A stretch of 64,000 nt of DNA from Glomus cerebriforme (GCA_003550305.1 QKYT01000121.1:8158-72157), one strand, 5' to 3'. Shown: positions 23,226-36,170, counted from the stretch's first letter. Notes: generated by a model from the letters alone, not told the origin. Translations and numbers: made by a program.

Positions 23226-24678
23226 AGTATAAGCCGAAACCGCAAGTGAAAATTATAAGGAGAATTGACCTGGTCATTTGACCGTCTTTGATTTTGATTG
23301 GCTGGTATCTTATCACGTGATTCCAATAAAATAGTATCATTTGCCAAAATGACACGTTATTTGTCATTTGTCATTTGAATGACATTCTAGCAAGAATTAA
23401 ATTTAATCTTGATCCGAATTAAGTAAAAGAGCGCCCGTATTTACTAAATTTACGTTTCGTATTAATAAAGTTTATTTATTAAACATATAAATTAAATTAT
23501 TGAAACGTACGCCTTTCAATTGGTCATTATTAGAGAATTTCAAATTGAGTTAATGTTTATAACAGTGTACTGACCATCAGTTATCAACAACAAGTCAAAC
23601 AACAAGTCAAACAATAAGTCAACAACTAGCCAACAACAATAACAACAACAAATTCTTAAATTAAATGTTACGGATGTTACGATTACACAGTGTAAAAATA
23701 AACAATTTCCAAATTTGTAACTTCATTTTTTTTTCGTTAAATTATTGTAATATGAAATGATCAATTTGCAATTCACATTCCCCATAATTTATGTTACACG
23801 ATATTATTTTTCCGCTACATAACATGCGTAAATTTAATAATTAACAAACTAAATAAACATTTATTGTGTACTTACAAACAAATCGAATGGATTTTCGAAT
23901 CTTCTTAACATTTATAATAAATACTTTTTTAAAATATAGGAAAACCAATCAAAATTAAAATATTATGCTTCATGACGTCAATTGGCCTAAATTACCGTGA
24001 TTTCTGACCAGAATTATCAACGATCATTATTTAATTATCCTGACGAACGTAGCACTTGAGGCATGGTATAATTAATTATTTTACGCTTATCATTTATTTA
24101 TTTATTTTAAAAATAAATTCAATATATAAAAAAATGTATTGTTTTTATTTGTTTATTTGGAATAAGAATTCGAAATTTGAATGTCACCTCTTTTCTTCAA
24201 TCAAGTATCACCAACGCGAAAATTATAAACAAAATAGAGTCTAGAGTCTAGACCATCAAATTACGATCACATCTCATCTCATCAATCCAAATCAAAAAAG
24301 GAAAGTCAATTCCAAAATTGTGTAAACTAAACAAATAACAAAAAAAATTTTTTATTGATAAAAAGAGATGAACAATTATTAGAACTAGATTTCCTATGAA
24401 GAAAGGTTTTATTTTATTTGATAAAATAACAAATATTTATGTCTTATGAATAACACAAATATACCAAATTTTTTTTTTAGAATAAAGCAGTTGCTAATAA
24501 TAGTAAGTTTCCTAAAACGGAACGATTTAATTAAAGATTTATATTGTCACACCAAATTTGGTTAAAAGGATCTTTCTTCCCATAGTTTTTCCTTTTAAAA
24601 AAATCTTTTCTAAATAAATATATATACTGTATGTCCAATTTCTTTTATTTATTTTTTTATTCCATTTTATGAACGAAC

Positions 24679-26425
24679 ATGAACGAAAATAATTTTCTAC
24701 AAGAATTATCAACCGATTTAGGAGAATTATTTTCTAGTGGACATAATTATGACGTAATCATTCAAACGGAAGAGAATGGAAATATAAAAGAATTTTATAC
24801 ACACTCCTTAATATTATGTTTAAGATCACCTTATTTTAAAACCGCATTATCAAAAAATTGGGCATATAATGAAGATGGAATAATCATTTTTAAAAAACCA
24901 AATATTTTACCTGAAATTATGAATCTGCTATTAAAGTAAGTTTTCATAAAATATAATAAGATTTCGATTTTTTTTTATATAATAAACATTAATATTATTA
25001 TTGTATATTTGTAATTTTTTTTTTTTTTAAAGGTATCTTTATAGTGGGACAATTGAATTGGACAAACAAAAAGGAATCAATGTATTCAAACTCTTTATGG
25101 CAGCAGATGAATTAGATATTAAAAAATTAAGCGATTATATATTAAATTATATAACTAAAAAATGTGAAACTTTTATAAAAGATGATCCAATCGATATTCT
25201 TCAAATTATATTCCAATACGAACCTTTTAATTATTTAAGAAATTATTGTTTAGAACTTATTGGTGAGAATCCAACATTTTTATTTGAATCATCGAAATTT
25301 TTATCAATGGATAAATCTATTTTAATTCTTTTACTTCAAAGAGATGATCTTGAAATACGAGAAGAGTATGAAATTTGGGAATATTTATTAAAATGGGGAA
25401 TAGAAAAGATGTCAAAAAATGTTGATATTAATAATCTTTCTAAATGGAATACGGAAAATTTTCTTGAATTAAAAGAAATTCTTCATGATCTTTTACTACA
25501 TATTAGATGGTTTCAAATTCAACCTAAAATATTTTATCAAAAAATAAGTCCATTTGAATTAATTTTTCCTGAATATCTTTATAAAGATATAATTCATTAT
25601 TATTTCGATCCTGTTAATTCATCAACAAAATCTAAAAGTTTATTATTAAAACCAAGAAAATCTATCTTTTGTAATTCAAAAATTATAACAAAAAATCATT
25701 TATCAATATTTTCTAATTGGATTGATTATAAAGAAAAAAATTATTATACTATCAAAACAATACCACATTATTTTGAATTAATATATAGAGCAAGTAGAGA
25801 TGGATTTTCTTCCTCAATTTTTCATAAATTATGTGATAATCAAGGTTCAACAATAATAATATGTAAGCTAAAAGAAAGTGGACAAATAATTGGTGGTTAT
25901 AATCCTAATAATTGGAATTGTAATGATAATGAATTTTTCGTTAATTCTGAAGATAGTTTTTTATTTTATTTTAATAATAATCTTCTTTTTAAAGAAGAAA
26001 ATGAGAAGAAATCTTTTTTTAATGATGATGATGAACCTATTATTGCAAGATTTGCAAATAAAAATTATGATAATTATTTTTATAATTCAAATTATGGTCC
26101 TACTTTTGGTAGTGGATTTGATTTAATTATTGAAAATGATATTATTAAATGTAATAATATTATTTCTTATCCTAAATTACTTGCTTTTATTAATCCTAGA
26201 CAAATTTACTTTTTGGAAGATTATGAAGTTTTTAAAATAACTAAAATCAAGTAAGTATAATAAATAAAAAATTATGTTTTTTTTAAAAAAAAACTAAACA
26301 AACATTTTTATTATTTATGCAGCAAATTAACAAACAATAAAATTATTTCTTTATTGAAAAAATATGCTATATATGAAATTATTATAATTTTATCAATAAT
26401 TTTTTTTAATTTTATGAAATTATAA
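24679..26425 (+). CDS. BTB-BACK-TLDc protein with C-terminal hydrophobic tail
   Basis: Exons 24679-24935, 25033-26250 and 26323-26425; 1578 nt, 525 aa, both introns in phase 2. Residues 1-120 are BTB/POZ (LFSSGHNYDVII, FYTHSLILCLRS), followed by a BACK-like region. A TLDc domain lies at about 310-485 (FELIYRASRDGF, STIIICKLKESG, IIGGYN). A short last exon gives a basic segment and then about 17 hydrophobic residues (509-525), again ending the protein. It is a paralogue of the gene at 13385, with the same intron after the BTB core, but lacks the repeated micro-exons. Expected role: a Cullin-3 adaptor-like BTB protein with a TLDc module; substrate unknown. A TATATATACTGTAT motif about 60 bp upstream of the ATG could be the TATA box. 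Confidence 0.85.
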
Positions 26426-27098
26426 TGATATTATTTAATGTATAATTTATAGAAAAATATTTATGATTTTTATTTATGTTTTATATTAATGTTAAGAAAA
26501 AATGTAGATCATAATTTTTACCTAATTCTGGTAGAAAATTACAAAGAATTTATAAAGAATTTTTTAAGACAATGTATCGCCATCCTATCACGTGACCTAT
26601 TTATCACATGACTTATGCTATATAATAAGAGTATCCTTATTCTAAACCTTCCAGTTTAGAATGAAAAATATAAATCCCTAAGGTTTAGGCAAATTAACCT
26701 GACCCTCTTTCCTTTTTTAGCAAAAAAATTAATTACCAAAATTGGTATTTTTAAAAGAGAATTTTAACATGTATATGGTAAAAATCATTTTAATCATTTG
26801 TTTTAGAAAAATTTTTGCATTTTTTTAAAAGAAAAAAATTAAGAAAATTTATAGTTTCAAGAGACAAAAAATATGAAAGTCTAAGAGATATCATACAAAA
26901 AAAATCTTTTATTATTAAAATAGATTTCTTGTATTTTTTATTAAATAATAGTGATTTTAAAATAATTTTATTGAAGGTTTTTATTGTATAAAATGCACAT
27001 AATTTTCATAAATTATTTTATTTTAATAGTTCTATTTTTCTTTTTATATCTTCTTATACCTATTTAGTTTGATCAAAATGCTGAAACTATGCCATATA
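26426..27098. other. Intergenic, 3' of BTB-TLDc gene
   Basis: AT-rich. CATCCTATCACGTGACC and TTATCACATGAC near 26580-26612 are the only notable words. No gene. Confidence 0.45.
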
Positions 27099-27969
27099 CA
27101 GTTGTCCCCCTCTATAATTATTCCCTGTATAAGCACAACTTCTATATAATCATACCAGTTTTAGTCCCAAATTTTTATATAGTAAAATACCTCCTTTATA
27201 ATTACAAATCGATTATAGTCATTATCACAGCAATTATTAGTCCCAATATAATAGTTAACATATAAAAATTTACCTTTTTATAATCATATTAATAGGACTT
27301 CAAATATTATATACTTATCAAATTTAACATAAAATTATTAAAAATTTAATATAAGTATTTTAACAAATTAACACTTTTTTTAGAATTATATTTACTCCTT
27401 AATTTACTTTAATTAAGAAGCATAAATAAAAATAACACATAAACATGTAAAAAGTCTTGTGTAATTATTTTTACATATTTGTATACGTGACTAAAATAAA
27501 TTTACGTGTCTTTACGTGATGCATAATAAAACTATTTATAGTTGTGTAATTTTATTACATATTCGTGTATGTGACTGAAATAAATATTTTATATTTGTGC
27601 AATTTTTTTTACATAATTGTATAATAAAGATTATATGTTCGTGTAATTTTAAAAACTATATAATAAAGCTACAGGGTAGATGGGAAGGAAATAAAGTTTT
27701 TTTTTGAAAATTTTTGTTTTCACACTAATATTTTTGTATTAAACAATAAAAATTATAGCTATTTTACTTAAAATTTTTTAAAAAAAAAAATTTTTATTAT
27801 AATATTATTTTTAGCTATTTTTAGTAAGAAATTTTTTAATATAATCACACCAATATGAAAATTTATTATATATGTGATTATATAGCAAAAATACTTTTTA
27901 TAATAACACCTCATTATAATTATAGTATTTAGTGATTCCAAAAGATATGATTATAAAGGGGGACAACTG
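27099..27969. mobile_element. TA-flanked element family B, copy 1 (871 bp)
   Basis: Ends CAGTTGTCCCCCTCTATAAT and (reverse) CAGTTGTCCCCCTTTATAAT are near-perfect inverted repeats, and both sides carry TA, the Tc1/mariner target. The interior is AT-rich, has no transposase, and shares short TATAATCA-type words with copies at 35432 and 56420. A non-autonomous Tc1/mariner-type element. Confidence 0.85.
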
Positions 27970-29290
27970 TAGTTAAAAAAATCACATGCAGCATAGTAAT
28001 TTTAATAAAAAATAAACATATCTCCATAAACATTTAAAATAATTTGATAAAAATTGTTATTTAAATACCTCTATATTTGCCAAACAACTTTATCTATATA
28101 TATTTTGTTAGTTAAGTTTGATTAAAATATTTAAATTATATCATAAAATATTTGAACATAAATATTATAAAAAATAAGCATAACTCTATGAATATTTAAG
28201 CTAGCTTAATGAAATTGATATCTGAGTATTTATATATTTACTAAAAAAGTTTATCTATACTTATTTTATGAGTATAGTTTAATTAAAGTGTTGAAATTAT
28301 GCTATAAAATTAAAAAAACTACATGCAGCATATTAAGTAATTTTATGCAAAATTATTATAAATATTTAAATTAGCTTTAATAAAAATAAATATTTGAATA
28401 ATTTCATACCTGCTAAACAATTTTTATATATGAATTTTTATTACCAAAATGCTAAATTTATATATAAAGTAAAAAAAAAATGTGATGCATGTACAGTTGG
28501 TTAGAATAGTTTTATAATTCTATAAAATAAAAATATTAATAAGTAAAAATTAAAAACTAAAAATTTAAAAATAAAAAAAANGAAAAAAAATGAAAAAAAA
28601 AGCAAGACAAAAGGAAAAAAAACACTAATGCTGATTTTTGTCATAAAAATATACAAATATGATAAATCAATATTAATAATAAATATTAATAATAACTTAT
28701 TACATATACTAATTATAATATAAGAAGATCTATATAAATTATTATATAATAAATCAAAATCTAATAAAAAATCAGAGAAATCTGGCCTTTTCAAAGTAAA
28801 TAAAACTACTAAAAAAGAAGTCACTTTTTATATTATTATAAGATTCATGATACTATTTAAATTTAAAGTAAATATATATAATATTATACTTTATAATATA
28901 TATGATAAGTAAAATACCAAAAAAATTACAGAAAAAATAAACAAAACTTTAAGTTTTTTTGTAAAAAACTATTTATTATTTATTATAATAAGATAAATAC
29001 TACTGTATATAGTTTACAATAATAAAAGTTACCAAAATAGACTATTCTAAATCTTATTCTATATTTGATAAAGATAAATCATTACTGATATTTGTTAAAA
29101 TTATGTCTTTTTTGTTATAATAAGTTTAGCAAAAAAATAGTTTTTAATAATAATCAATTTTATTATTTTATCTAAAACTTCATCTAAACTTTAATATTAA
29201 TATTTAAAATATTTTTATAAAATTTACTTACTATCTTTTTTTAATAAGAAATAATAAAGAAAAATATATATATTTATGAAAAAAAGGAAT
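27970..29290. other. AT-rich spacer
   Basis: 1.3 kb of extremely AT-rich sequence with a single ambiguous base at 28581. Blocks such as AAAATGCTGAAATTAT / AAAGTGTTGAAATTATGC and GCAGCATA recur loosely (27990, 28290-28330), hinting at old tandem duplication. The long minus-strand ORF at 28501-28824 is Phe/Leu-rich low complexity and not credible. Confidence 0.45.
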
Positions 29291-29883
29291 TGGCGACCCG
29301 GTCGCCATGGCGACCCTGTCACGTGACTTCATATACAAATAATTTGTCACCTCTGTGTCACATCCCTAGTTTTCCATTTTTACTATTTATTCTAGGGACA
29401 GAGAATTTTTTCGGCATGAAAAAGCCTATTTGTCACATGTTATTCGTCATACTACTAATTTTAGGGGACGTCTAAAGCGGAGCAGAATCACGTGATCATA
29501 ATGCATATCTGTCACCCTTGCGTCACATCTTCATTTTACATTTTTCCTAAGTATTCTAGGGACTTCAAATTTTTTCGATAGGTGAAATCTTATTTATCAC
29601 TTATTATTTGTCACATGCATAATTTCTTAATGCCATAATTCCGGCCAAAATTTTTACGAAAATCTGCTCCGCTTTAGACGTACCCTAATTTTAGCAAATT
29701 TTATAACGCCGGCCGGAATTTCCTTATTTGGAATCAATGTAACGTTACACGACCCAAAAAAAAGCAATTTTATTTCTCTCAAAAATCGGTTTTGCATTAC
29801 ACAAAATTCCAAAAAAGGATAATTTTTGCCGATCACTTAATTTTGGCCGGAATTATAGGGGTCGCCATGGTGACAGGTCGCCA
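29291..29883. mobile_element. Inverted-repeat element (TGGCGACC ends), host of a nested MITE
   Basis: Left end TGGCGACCCGGTCGCCATGG and right end CCATGGTGACAGGTCGCCA are inverted repeats. With the nested MITE (29465-29684 plus one target copy) removed the element would be about 363 bp. A GGCCGGAATTAT motif occurs near the right end. No target duplication is clear. No coding capacity. Confidence 0.65.
29465..29684. mobile_element. MITE family A, copy 2 (220 bp), nested
   Basis: Perfect 10-bp target duplication CTAATTTTAG (29455-29464, 29685-29694). Terminal inverted repeats: GGGACGTCTAAAGCGGAGCA at the left; TGCTCCGCTTTAGACGTACC at the right. This is the best-preserved copy in the window. It is inserted in the element 29291-29883. 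Confidence 0.88.
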
Positions 29884-30126
29884 CATAGTATATTTATATA
29901 ATCAGAAATTTTTTTAAATAAAATAACTAATAGAATTTATAAATCTATCCTTTTTTTTTAATTTTTACTAAAAATTTTTGTGTTTAAGATACTCTATTAC
30001 AGTATTATTATCAACTTTATCTATATCTATATAATTAAAAATATTTGTTATGTAACTATTACCTTTAGATTAACTGTATAAATAAATACTTTACAATTGT
30101 ATAACTTAATCATATGATATTACATA

Positions 30127-31781
30127 CAGTGGTGCTCAAAAGTTTTGTATCATTGAAAAGAAAATCTAAGATTATTTACATCACGTGATATAAACGTGAT
30201 AGGCTTCTGAAACAAATAAATCTAAAAATATAATACTAGAATTACTTAATACTGAATATCATTTAAGCCATAATTATACATATGATATCTTAATTTGTTG
30301 ATAAATATCTAAAAGTAGCGATGCATAACTTATGACCGTTTTGTTTACTTAAAAGTTTTTATATATAAAAATTGTTAAGCAACAATTAAAATATTATTTT
30401 TTTTTGTTATTATTATTTTTTTAACCTTTCTTTTCACGTACTTAATTTCAAAAATTGTAATAATTAAAAAAATGAGTCACTTGTCTTATGGAAAACGAAC
30501 ACAAATATGCACACTCCTTGAGAAAAGTTATAATACTTATTCCATTACATCCCAATTAAATGTTAGCCAGTCTACTATTATCTGAATAAACCAGAAGGTA
30601 AAGGCTACTGGTTCTGTGAAAGATTTGCTCAAAGCAGAACATCCACGAATTTTTACTGGCCATGATAAGTGGAATATTATTTGACTTATTACAACTGGAG
30701 AATGTATTATAGCAGTTGACATCCAAAAAAAATTAAAAACTGATAACCAAATTGATATTAGTGTATGCACATTAAAAAGGACTTTGCTTAGAAATGGTTT
30801 GTCTTTAAGAATAAAGCATAAAAACCTTATTTAAAGAAAACTCATCAACTTTTATGTTTAAATTTTGCAAAAAAGTATAAGGCATGGACAATTGAGGATT
30901 GGAATAGGATAATTTGGTCAGATGAATCCAAATTTATGATTTTTGGTTCTGATGGATGCCAATATTGCTAGAAAAAACCAGAAGAGCCACTTTGAGACTA
31001 ACATGTTAAACTTACAGTTAAGTTTGGTGGTGGTAATATTATGGTATAGGGCTGTTTCTCTTCTTTTGGTGTTGGGAACATTGTACGCATTTATGGAACA
31101 ATGAATGAAGAATTATATCATCAAATATTGGATGAAAACCTTTTAGGAACAATCCAGTGGTATGGATTGAATAGTGAAGATATAATTTTTCAACAGGATA
31201 ATGATCTGAAACACACGGTTAACCTAACAAAATAATGGTTTGAAGACAATAGTATTAATGTAATAGAGTGGTCACTACAATCACCTGATCTCAATCCTAT
31301 AGAACATCTTTGGAATGAGATTGATAGACGTTTAAGAAAATTGGAGAACCCAGTTCATAATCAGGATCAGCTTTGGGAGGCTATTCAAAATATATGGAAT
31401 GAGATGGATGGTTTTTAACCACATTAATTAATAGTATACCTGAATAAATTAATGATGTAATTAAAGCCAAAGGAGAGTATACTAGATGGTAAAGAATAAT
31501 TGGAAAAGTTTTTTCAATTTTTAAATCATTTATTTTTTGATAAATTTTTTTTTATTTATTAAAATTGAGAACAATCAAAAATAATGCATCACATAAATTG
31601 AATTCAATCTTATTTTTTTTGAAGGGAAAAATTTATTATAAAATAAAATTTATATTATAAAATTCTCTAAGTATTAATGTTTAAAATGAGTTATTTTACA
31701 TAATTTTTGAAGCATTAGTTCAAGAGTTATTTTAATTTTAAGATTTTGATTCATGTGATGCAAAATTTTTGAGCGCCACTG
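30127..31781 (+). mobile_element. Decayed Tc1-like transposon (1655 bp)
   Basis: Flanked by TA on both sides. Ends CAGTGGTGCTCAAAAGTTTT and (reverse) CAGTGGCGCTCAAAAATTTT are inverted repeats. A transposase reading starts near 30472 with a paired helix-turn-helix region (KRTQICTLLEK, ITSQLNVSQSTI). The DDE core is recognisable in pieces: IIWSDESKF, FQQDNDLKHT and SPDLNPIEHLWNEI, the last giving a DD34E-type spacing. The reading is broken by several stops and at least one frameshift. Several stops sit where Trp or Gln is expected (TGA/TAG for TGG; TAA for CAA). It cannot encode an active enzyme. Confidence 0.88.
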
Positions 31782-31783
31782 TA

Positions 31784-32837
31784 AAGTCCAAAAAAGGCAA
31801 TTTTATTTCCTATAAAAATTGAATCAAATAGTAGTATAAGATTACATAAATTTTCAAAAAAGAAAACTGATATGTATATACATAATTCTAGTTAAAATTA
31901 AATTAAAACCCATTACAAAGTAACAGGTAGTAACTAGTTATAGATTATATATATAGTATTTATTAAAAAATTTATTTAAAAAGGTAAAAATAATTGTTTT
32001 TATATTTAAATAATTTATTTAGCATAAAAATATTCTTGCAAAATTCTAATTTATAGTTTTAAAAATCATTATAGCAAAAGATATGCAATATTTTTTAATT
32101 ACTTGATTTTAAAAAATTACAATTTAAATTATATAATTAATTAATTAAAAAGGTAATGATCATAATTATAATTAGTTAAAATTAATTATAACTATAACTA
32201 ATATCAGTCAGTAAAAAGTCTCTGACTAATTATTTAACTAAACATTTTGATTGATCACTTAACTAACTAATTAATCATTTGACTAATCATTTTAACTGAT
32301 TATTTTAATCAAATAATAAATATCAAGTATTAAAATATTTAGTAAAAACCAGTTGTATTGGTAAATTAAACAGTTAAATTCATCTAAGATAACTTTTAGA
32401 TGATTAATTAAAATAATTAGTTCAATTAAAATAATTAGTTAAGATAATTAATTAAAATAATTAGTCAAGATAATTAATCAAAATAATTAGTCAAAATAAT
32501 TGGTCAAAATAATTAGTCAATTAAAGATTTATAATTAATTATGTCTAATCAATAACTGATTATAATTAACTGTTACTATCTCTATAATTTAAAAAAACAT
32601 TTTATTAATAATATTAATTTTTTTTTTATATATTTATTTTAGAAAATTACTATGAAAAACCACTAGTATTCAACACCAGTGTTACATGTTTATTATTTTT
32701 ATTAATATATTAATAAATTAGGAAATAATAATTTTATCCCCTTATATCACGTGATTAAATAAAATTTGATTGGTTTTTTTTAAATGTGTTGTTTCCATTT
32801 TGTATTTTTTCTTTTTTCTAGAAACAGCAAACCGTTT
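31784..32837. other. Spacer with AATAATTAGTCA-type repeats
   Basis: 31784-31870 resembles 29750-29820 (CCAAAAAAGGCAATTTTATTTCC against CCAAAAAAAAGCAATTTTATTTC), so the Tc1-like element probably landed in or beside another copy of the TGGCGACC element. From about 32140 to 32560 units such as AAAATAATTAGTCA recur about ten times. No gene. Confidence 0.5.
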
Positions 32838-33012
32838 TTTATTTTGTAGGAACGGCCTTGGAAACTTCGATCGGTGAGTTGATTTTTTTTTGAAATCAAG
32901 AACGTTAGTATAACACACTAATGATTCTTTTTTTTAATTTTGTAAGAAACGGCCTTGGAAATTTTGGGTGAGTTGGGATTATCAAAATAGTTTAAAGAAA
33001 CGTTAGTATATA
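32838..33012. repeat. Imperfect direct duplication
   Basis: TTTTGTAGGAACGGCCTTGGAAACTT...GGTGAGTTG...AACGTTAGTATAAC (32842-32914) recurs as TTTTGTAAGAAACGGCCTTGGAAATT...GGTGAGTTGG...AACGTTAGTATAT (32938-33012), interrupted words shown. The units are about 75 bp and more GC-rich than their surroundings. Function unknown. Confidence 0.6.
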
Positions 33013-35009
33013 TTATTATATGTAATAATAATTATATTAAAAATAAATTTGATATTTTTGTGAAAAATAAATTATATAGTTATATTTTATGATTAGAAAA
33101 TATTATTAAAAAAATTAGATACATTAGGTAGAAATATATTCTTTTAGTTAAAAAGTATAATATTAGAAATATTCAATATATATAAATAGGTAAATAAGCT
33201 ATATTTATTAACTTTTTCTCCATTATTACCAAAACTTATTGCATTAATACAATATAATATAAGTATATCCAAAATTACCTTTTTAACATATAGGTCTTAA
33301 ATAAATATATTTCTTAATTATAAATAGAATTATTTATAAAATGCAAACTTAATAATATAATATAATATTATGTTATAAATATTTAATATAATTAAAAAAT
33401 TTAAAATAATATATTGTAGTAATTATTATTCCTTAATTTAATAATAAAAGTATAGTATCTAATTACTTTAAAATTAAAAAATAATAATTTATATAGTATA
33501 TTAAATATGAATAATTTTATATTTATATTAAAATTTAAAATATATAAAAGATTTTAAAAGTTTTTTTTTTTTTATTAATTAATAAATTTTTCATAAACTA
33601 ATATTCTAATAGATTTGCAAAATGAATAAAATTTTAATTTTTGATTAAATTATAGTAAAATAAATACTAAAATTTATTGAATATTAAGAAATTAAATAAA
33701 ATATTAATATGGTAAGTATTATTGAATTGATGTGGTCAGGTGATTTATCGATCAATTAAAATTAATACACTGAAAATACCAAAAATAACTGAAAATATTA
33801 AAAAAATACTATTTATTTATACTACTAAAAGTCCAAAACACAAAAAAGAATCCATTTCATAATTTTTATTTTGAAAAAATAAAATCTTTCTTTAAAGAAT
33901 AAGTGGCTAATACAAAGAAAAACTAATAAAGAAGTGCTACTTTTTCCAAGCCTTCCACTTAAGAACCAAAGATCTAAATAAAAAAAAATAGTTAGAAACA
34001 AAAAAAAGAGAAACAACTAGTAAAATAAATAAAAAAATATTACCTGTTACTATGGTAAAAATTGATATGAACTTTAGGAATCATTTAGAAATCGTTTAGA
34101 AATTGGGATTGATATTGGAATTGGTTTATAAGCTGTAGCAAAAGCAAAGGCGAACAATAAAAAAAAAATTCAATAATGTTGTGCAATAGTGGCTTAGCAT
34201 TACATAGACCAAATAATATTTATATTTTTTATAGTAAAATGTGATTTTATTTTTGTAGTCTTGAAATCAATTTTTTATTTATAGAAAATTAATTGATCAT
34301 ACTAATTTAAAAACTGCAATAATAAATTATTGAAAAAAGTTAAATTATTAATATTTTATCAAATTATAAACTGTAGTTTTACTGCCAATTTTAATAAATT
34401 ATTATTATTATTTGAAGCATAATGGATTATATAATATCTGAAATAATATTTATTTTTATATCATATAAATAACCAATAAAATTTCAGGATCAGATAATCA
34501 GATATAATTAATAATAATAATATTTATTTTAGGATCAGATATAATACATATTTTATAATATTTATTTTTTTTTGTTTAAAAAAAGAAAATTAAATTTTAC
34601 ACTTTTACTTAATTATTTTATTATATTTTACTATTTTTTGTTATACTTTTTACTATTATTTTTATATTATATTTTTACTTTTATTTTCACTATACTATAG
34701 TTTATATAATACTTTACACTTTTTAATAGTTTTTATTTCCTAGTTTTATAATTACTAAAAGTCTGCAATTTAATAAAATATAATTGTTTTTAATTTTTTT
34801 TTATTATTATTTTAAATAAATAATAAATATTTAGATATTATATATAACATATATTTCAGATATTTTAAGAATCCTTTATATTCTATATATAATATCTTTC
34901 TATATAATATAATGTACTTTTAAATATAAGTTTAAATTCTTAAAATTTGCAAAATACCTAGATATTATAACCTATATTATATGATATATACTATAACATC
35001 TAATTAAAA
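33013..35009. other. Long AT-rich spacer
   Basis: About 2 kb of nearly pure A/T sequence with TTTATATTATATTTTTACT-like low-complexity runs (34600-34730). The minus ORF at 33825-34016 is low-complexity. No gene or RNA is supported. Confidence 0.5.
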
Positions 35010-35431
35010 TTCAACAATAATAATATGTAAACTAAAAGAAAGTGAACAAATAATTACCTAATAATTGGAATTATAATAATAATTAAAGAAAAAAATAAGA
35101 AAAAATCTTTTTTGATGATGATAAATCTATTATTGCAATATTTATAAATAAAAATTATGATAATTATTTTTATAATTCAAATTATGATTTTACTTTTAGT
35201 AGTGTATTTGATTTAGTTATTAAAAATAATATTAGCTAATACAATAATTTTATTTCTTATTTTAAATTACTTGCTTTATTAATTCTAGGCAAATTTACTT
35301 TTTGCAAATAAGTATAATAAATAAAAAATTATGTTTTTTTTAAAAAAAAAAATATTTTATTTTTTCATCTATTATTTGTGTAGCAAATTAATTAATAATA
35401 AAATTATTTCTTTATTAAAAAATATGCTATA

Positions 35432-36170
35432 CAGTTAACTTCTCTTATAATTATACCTCTTAAGATTAGTAAATGCTATAACTATAAAGGAGTATGCTTA
35501 TAGTAAGATTTTTATTTTATAATCATATATATAAGATTGTTTGGTAAAATTAAAAGGTTTAGCAAACAGGTGAAATAACAAAATGTCATAATTTGACAAA
35601 ACTATATTAAAGTCTTAATTAAAAGTTAATGAAACTTAATGAAAAGTAAAATCTGTTAAAACCTATTATAAATGGTGAAACTGATGAAACTTTGTAAAAC
35701 TATAATAAAATTATAGTAAAAATTTGGTATAGGATTTTAGAAGAGTTTAGACAAGCAATCTTACATACACATATATATAAAATTTAATATTTATGTAATT
35801 ATAATTTTATTTTATATATAATTTATTAAAAAACTATTTTATATAAATAATTAAATATATCTAAATTTTTTTTATAATTCATTATATATTAGAATAAATA
35901 AAGGATTTTTATAATTTGTATTACTTGATTTAAGATATAAATTTATGATTTTTTTACTTTTATATTATATTAATATAATTGGCTGGTGATTATAAAGAAG
36001 GAATTTTTTATATGGTTATTATTTAATTATTTGGTGTGATAGTGATTATAAGGCATTTGTGACTATAAAGAAGGATTTTTATATACTGTATAATAAGATT
36101 GGGGACTGACAAATGGTGTGATTAAAGGGAATTGTGACTATAAGGGAGGTGATTATATGGAGGACGACTG
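35432..36170. mobile_element. TA-flanked element family B, copy 2 (739 bp)
   Basis: Ends CAGTTAACTTCTCTTATAAT and (reverse) CAGTCGTCCTCCATATAATC, with TA on both sides. The insertion lies inside the last exon of the TLDc pseudogene. Deleting the element and one TA gives the sequence of the intact paralogue at 26360-26390. It contains a nested family C element. Confidence 0.85.
35533..35763. mobile_element. MITE family C, copy 1 (about 231 bp), nested
   Basis: Begins AAGATTGTTTGGTAAAATT and ends GTTTAGACAAGCAATCTT, so the ends are inverted repeats (AAGATTGCTTG). It is absent at the equivalent place in the related element at 56420, which supports an insertion here. Other copies: 56051 and 60937. 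Confidence 0.65.

Noticed and set aside
25890..26126. 78-aa plus-strand ORF inside the second BTB-TLDc gene
   Set aside because: Alternative frame of the TLDc coding exon; Met/Ile/Leu-rich artefact.
28501..28824. 107-aa minus-strand ORF
   Set aside because: Phe/Leu/Ile low complexity from AT-rich sequence, with an ambiguous base inside.
29290..29475. 61-aa plus-strand ORF
   Set aside because: Made of the TGGCGACC element plus the left end of the nested MITE.
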